A DNA stretch of 22,939 nt, from NCBI GenBank assembly GCA_030407005.1, contig JAUDYN010000027.1, forward strand, positions 1-22,939, written 5' to 3'. The notes under the pieces were generated by a model. It was not told the DNA's origin. It saw only the letters and a program-made list of their open reading frames with translations, and did not search any database. Below, in pieces: positions 20,101-22,939 of the stretch (the stretch's first letter is position 1; each line of letters opens with the position of its first letter). Source of the DNA: Desarmillaria ectypa. Its lineage: Eukaryota > Basidiomycota > Agaricomycetes > Agaricales > Physalacriaceae. Both the position numbers and the translations under genes were made by a program.

Positions 20101-21972
20101 CGTGCTCTGTGTCGGAGTTGGCGATCGCACAACTTTATTGCTAGATGGAGCGAGTTCCATAAGGGACATGGGCGAACCAGGACGTTTGTCGGAAAACGAA
20201 GAGTAACTCAAGCTGATAGAATCCAATGTACTGTGTCCACGATCGATCAAGGGGGAATCAGGAAGCGCAGGGGACTTGAGAGATCGTGTGCCTCCTCTGT
20301 TCGACTGATCGAATGAACCAGTAACTTCTGCGCTACTATTTGCATCACTGAACCAACTACCATTTCTATTATGCCCAAATGACGACTTGAGCCCAGGCGA
20401 AACGGGCGGTGACCATGCACCATTAGATGGAGTACCAGGCCGAGAGGTGGTTGTCATTGGTTGGTACGTTGCCGTAGAAAGGGGCGAAGCAGCCCGTCTG
20501 CGCCCAAGCATTGACGAGTTAAGAGACTTTCCGAATCAACAGAAACTTCCACCGACCTCGGCGGTTCATCAGGTGTTTGTCTGCCGTTGACGCTACGTTG
20601 AAGAAACAGAGCCGGTGGATTAAAGGTGAAATGGGACGGGGAGACTGTCTCCGTGAAGATGACGGAGATGATGTTGAACCTTGTCTGAAGAGACCAGATA
20701 CTAAACTGGGAGGGATATAGGAGAAGGAGAGTCGACACGGGCTGGTAGAGAGGGAGGAGAGGCTGCGCGAGGGGTAGTAGAATAAGACCGCTGCTCATCA
20801 GAATCCATATTTTCATAGGAGTCATCGGTCTCGGCATGCCGGGAATATAGCCGGGAAGTGTACGGGAAGGAATGGGAGATGCACGTTCTTCATCAGTGCA
20901 GATCTGTTTGTCCGAAGATATCGCCATGCCTGCCTCAAAAGCAGGCGGGTCCACTTGTTCTAGTCTGGTAAAACTGAGTAGCGAATTAGCTGCCAGAAGA
21001 AAGTTACTCACAACTTCCGGTGAGCGACGATGATCAACACTCGAACGCACAATTGGCGCCAACCTTGGTAACACAATCTCATCCTCTGGTTCTTCTTCCT
21101 CCATCTCGCTGATTGCTTGTTGCAATGCCATCGACGCTCGTTTGTACGCGGATGCTCCCAATGACCATGACAGTGCCATGTCTGGCGATTCTGGTATTTG
21201 CTCGTTGTAAGGAGTAGGTGCGAGCAAGGGCGCAGAGTGAATTTGGGGTTGGTCGGAGCTTATATCCGGTGGCGTTGAAGATTGCACGCCTTCAGAGAAT
21301 GGAATCGACTTATAAGACATTTCTGCAGATGACATTGAAGTCTGAGCGCGCGAATGAGACTTGTTGTGGGCAGTGCGGATGTAAGTGTAATCGCGAAGTT
21401 TTCCAGAACCGAATAGATTGTTGCTGTAGCGCTTTATAGAACCAGTTCTACTCGACGACGAGGGCGAATACGAGGAGCCAATTGTCGTTGAAGAATGAGA
21501 GGACTGACGTGCGCTACCATCTGAAGCTTGTTCTTGCGACTTTGCAGGTGTCGAGGGTCGTGACCGACCAAGGCCCAATGATTCGAGGATCATATCCTCC
21601 TCCTCCTCCGTGACTTGGTTTTCTAAGCCTCTCGCCCTCTGCTCTGCAAGTTTTGAACGAAGAGCGTCTGCAGAGAGAGGCGCACCGGACGATGAGCGGA
21701 GAAGACTGAATCTGCGAGAAAGACTGGGAAAGGAAAGGTGAACAAAACAACGTGGAAAATGAGGTAAAGTTATCTCACTCTGGGAGTATAAGTGACGTTC
21801 GAAAGTCACTGGTCGGCGGTAGCTCTGGTAAATGGCCAGGGGAATCTAAGGCAAGCTCTGTGTGAAGAGCTGGAGTGTAAACTCTCTTCGCGTCGGACTT
21901 TTTGCTGTAAGGGATAGTCAGGCAGTGATGCCAGTGCCACGATGGTTAACAAACTCACCGAAATCGATGCAT
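17124..21972 (-). CDS. Very long Ser/Pro-rich conserved fungal protein (frameshifted)
   Basis: Function unknown; mostly disordered, expected length roughly 1,400-1,500 residues. The ATG at 21972 gives MHRFR, joined by intron 21905..21958 (54 nt) to KKSDAKRVYTPALHTELAL, then LPELPPTSDFRTSLILPDLS across intron 21724..21778 (55 nt), RFSLLRSSSGAPLSADALRS and an acidic EEEEDMILESLGLG. Later islands: SWSLGASAYKRASMALQQAI, SEMEEEEPEDEIVLPRL, SNPFNFGPNNP, SSYHSWEGDYKEN, DTDPQQPAWHDV, DEWDAEEIIRRYAGLKKADF then LAIQEKLVGVAVAK, SLRRRRPSTAQSNYSVN, DLAHVLFGYDEAEGYDSS, EAELARDVQRRAEAAMLALK, GLKGFISRLRNKPR, ESVALRQL, a C-terminal IEVIELANGETIW, SSAQIGRLIENISQGMEAGS and WTVEERLDHMIGSMKG, stop TAG 17124-17126. 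Frame changes are needed near 20790-20800, 20690, 20500, 18412-18415 (T run) and 17210. The many SP/TP pairs suggest kinase regulation. Confidence 0.75.
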
Positions 21973-22401
21973 TGTCGGACCCTCGTTTTATACACGTTGG
22001 GCTGTAGCCATACAAGATCTCTGACCGGAAAGGAAAGTGCGAGGCAACGTGTTGAACACGAGTAGTTGGATGGAGATCAGAAGCCTGGGACGTAACAGCG
22101 ACGATAACGGCTACAGAAAGGCCAAGATTCTGTAGTCAGTACAGGGAAAACAAGGGCGAAGGAAGGTGCTCGTCGTCGTATATCTTCAGCCTGTGACAGT
22201 CGACAACTGTCCGAGCCTCATGGCATCAATTCCCACAACAGCCACAAATACTACTTTGATCGAACGCGTCCAAAAATTAAAGTCGGTTTGCATTCTGTGA
22301 CTACTATACAAATATCCTATTCAATCCTGTCCACAAATTCCTCATGTTGCATACCTACAGGTATCATATATCAGCAAATCAATGGGAACTTGGGAAGAAA
22401 T
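21973..22401. promoter_or_regulatory. 5' flank of the serine-rich gene
   Basis: About 430 bp between the E2 stop codon and the start of the serine-rich gene, both on the minus strand. No clear coding frame on either strand and no strong TATA box. It should contain the E2 3' UTR (right end) and the promoter. Confidence 0.4.
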
Positions 22402-22939
22402 TTACTTCTTCGTCCACTCCTTCGCAGTTGCAAGGAACTTGCTCTTGTCATTCTTAAGAAGCTGTTTACAACAGTAAACAAGGTTCAGACACGTATGTGG
22501 TATCCCTACCGCAGCTATATCTGGCTCAAATGGATCTTCAGTGCTCGGGTTGTTGATCTTTTCTTGGATGACAGAAAGAACTAGACGATGGTCAACTAGG
22601 CACCCCGTGTATACACGCCTTGAGCTCACCCGATGATAGAGTAACTGATGGTTTCCACTAATGCAGAAAAGCTCCGTTAGGCATGTGTGGCACCGGGATA
22701 ATGGTAGACGCACCTCATCGCGGAGCACAGGAATACAGATGTTACCTTCTTCATTGATTCCGGGATGGTATATCTTGGTGGAGAACGTAACCTAGGACAC
22801 AAGATGTTGGCTTGCTGTTACTGTATACAATTGAACAACATACAGTCGGCGCTTTGAAGGGAAAGTTTTGCGGGAGAGCCATAGTGAAATGGAAAGTTCC
22901 ACCCTTATATGGCGAATCTGACTGAATTCAAAACGTTGA
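22402..22939 (-). CDS. E2 ubiquitin-conjugating enzyme (5' end beyond window)
   Basis: Accepts ubiquitin (or a ubiquitin-like protein) from E1 on a cysteine and passes it on with an E3. Only the C-terminal two thirds is present and every exon is clean. Exons give SPYKGGTFHFTMALPQNFPF, KAPT, VTFSTKIYHPGINEEGNICI, PVLRDE, WKPSVTLSS, VLSVIQEKINNPSTEDPFEP, DIAALLKNDKSKFLATAKEW, TKK. The catalytic Cys is in GNIC (codon 22735-22737). The usual HPN is HPG (22759-22767). Introns: 22462..22509 (48), 22581..22629 (49), 22658..22713 (56), 22792..22843 (52), and one starting at 22918 and leaving the window. The IPVLRDE-WKP block resembles UBE2L3/UBE2D-like enzymes, but the subtype is not settled. Stop TAA at 22402-22404, just after WTKK. 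Confidence 0.88.

Noticed and set aside
1..22939. Region-wide pseudogene or repeat-induced mutation
   Set aside because: Breaks are indels rather than C-to-T changes or nonsense substitutions, and splice sites are intact, so RIP or old decay is unlikely.
1..22939. Transposon, CRISPR, tRNA or rRNA elements
   Set aside because: Looked for terminal repeats, transposase or reverse transcriptase motifs, spaced repeats and cloverleaf-like sequences; found none I could support.

Overview
The window is nuclear DNA of a filamentous fungus, most likely a mushroom-forming basidiomycete (Agaricomycetes). Genes are dense, sit on both strands, and are cut by many introns of about 46-75 nt with GTRNGT-like donors and branch sites such as CTGAC or CTAAC. 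Several proteins match families I know mainly from basidiomycetes: the DUF6593-like protein, the BTB protein ending in WKVNS, and the long serine-rich protein starting MHRFRKKSD. I see no bacterial operon, CRISPR array, tRNA, rRNA or intact transposon.

Layout, left to right: (1) minus strand, an Est1/SMG7-type protein running off the left edge (<1..about 2823); (2) minus, an NTF2/SnoaL-like protein (3091..3998); (3) minus, a STRAP-type WD40 protein (4225..5419); (4) plus, a small protein starting MGAASS (5567..6260), divergent from STRAP; (5) minus, the mismatch-repair ATPase MSH3 (6380..10651); (6) plus, the F1-ATPase assembly chaperone ATP12 (10824..11926), divergent from MSH3; (7) plus, a short Ser/Pro-rich protein (12558..12878); (8) a poorly resolved stretch with one possible plus-strand gene (12879..14286); (9) plus, a BTB/POZ protein (14287..15701) with two micro-exons; (10) plus, a DUF6593-like protein (16313..16993); (11) minus, a very long low-complexity serine/proline-rich protein (17124..21972); (12) minus, an E2 ubiquitin-conjugating enzyme running off the right edge (22402..>22939).

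These look like ordinary housekeeping genes rather than a cluster with a common task. The genes cover telomere/RNA surveillance, DNA repair, mitochondrial ATP synthase assembly, ubiquitin transfer and WD40 scaffolding. Both well-defined divergent pairs (STRAP/MGAASS and MSH3/ATP12) share promoters under 180 bp, each carrying an RTCACGTG site.

The most striking property is that most genes are broken by single-base indels, often in homopolymers, while splice sites and family motifs are intact and no clear in-frame substitution nonsense codon was found. The E2 gene, the BTB 3' exons and the MSH3 Walker region are clean. This pattern fits sequence error better than gene death, so the spans below are gene extents, not single open frames. 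I found no convincing new biological system. The best leads are the micro-exons in the BTB gene, the HPG-for-HPN change in the E2, a 65-bp tandem duplication inside the Est1-like gene, and the unidentified 12.9-14.3 kb stretch.
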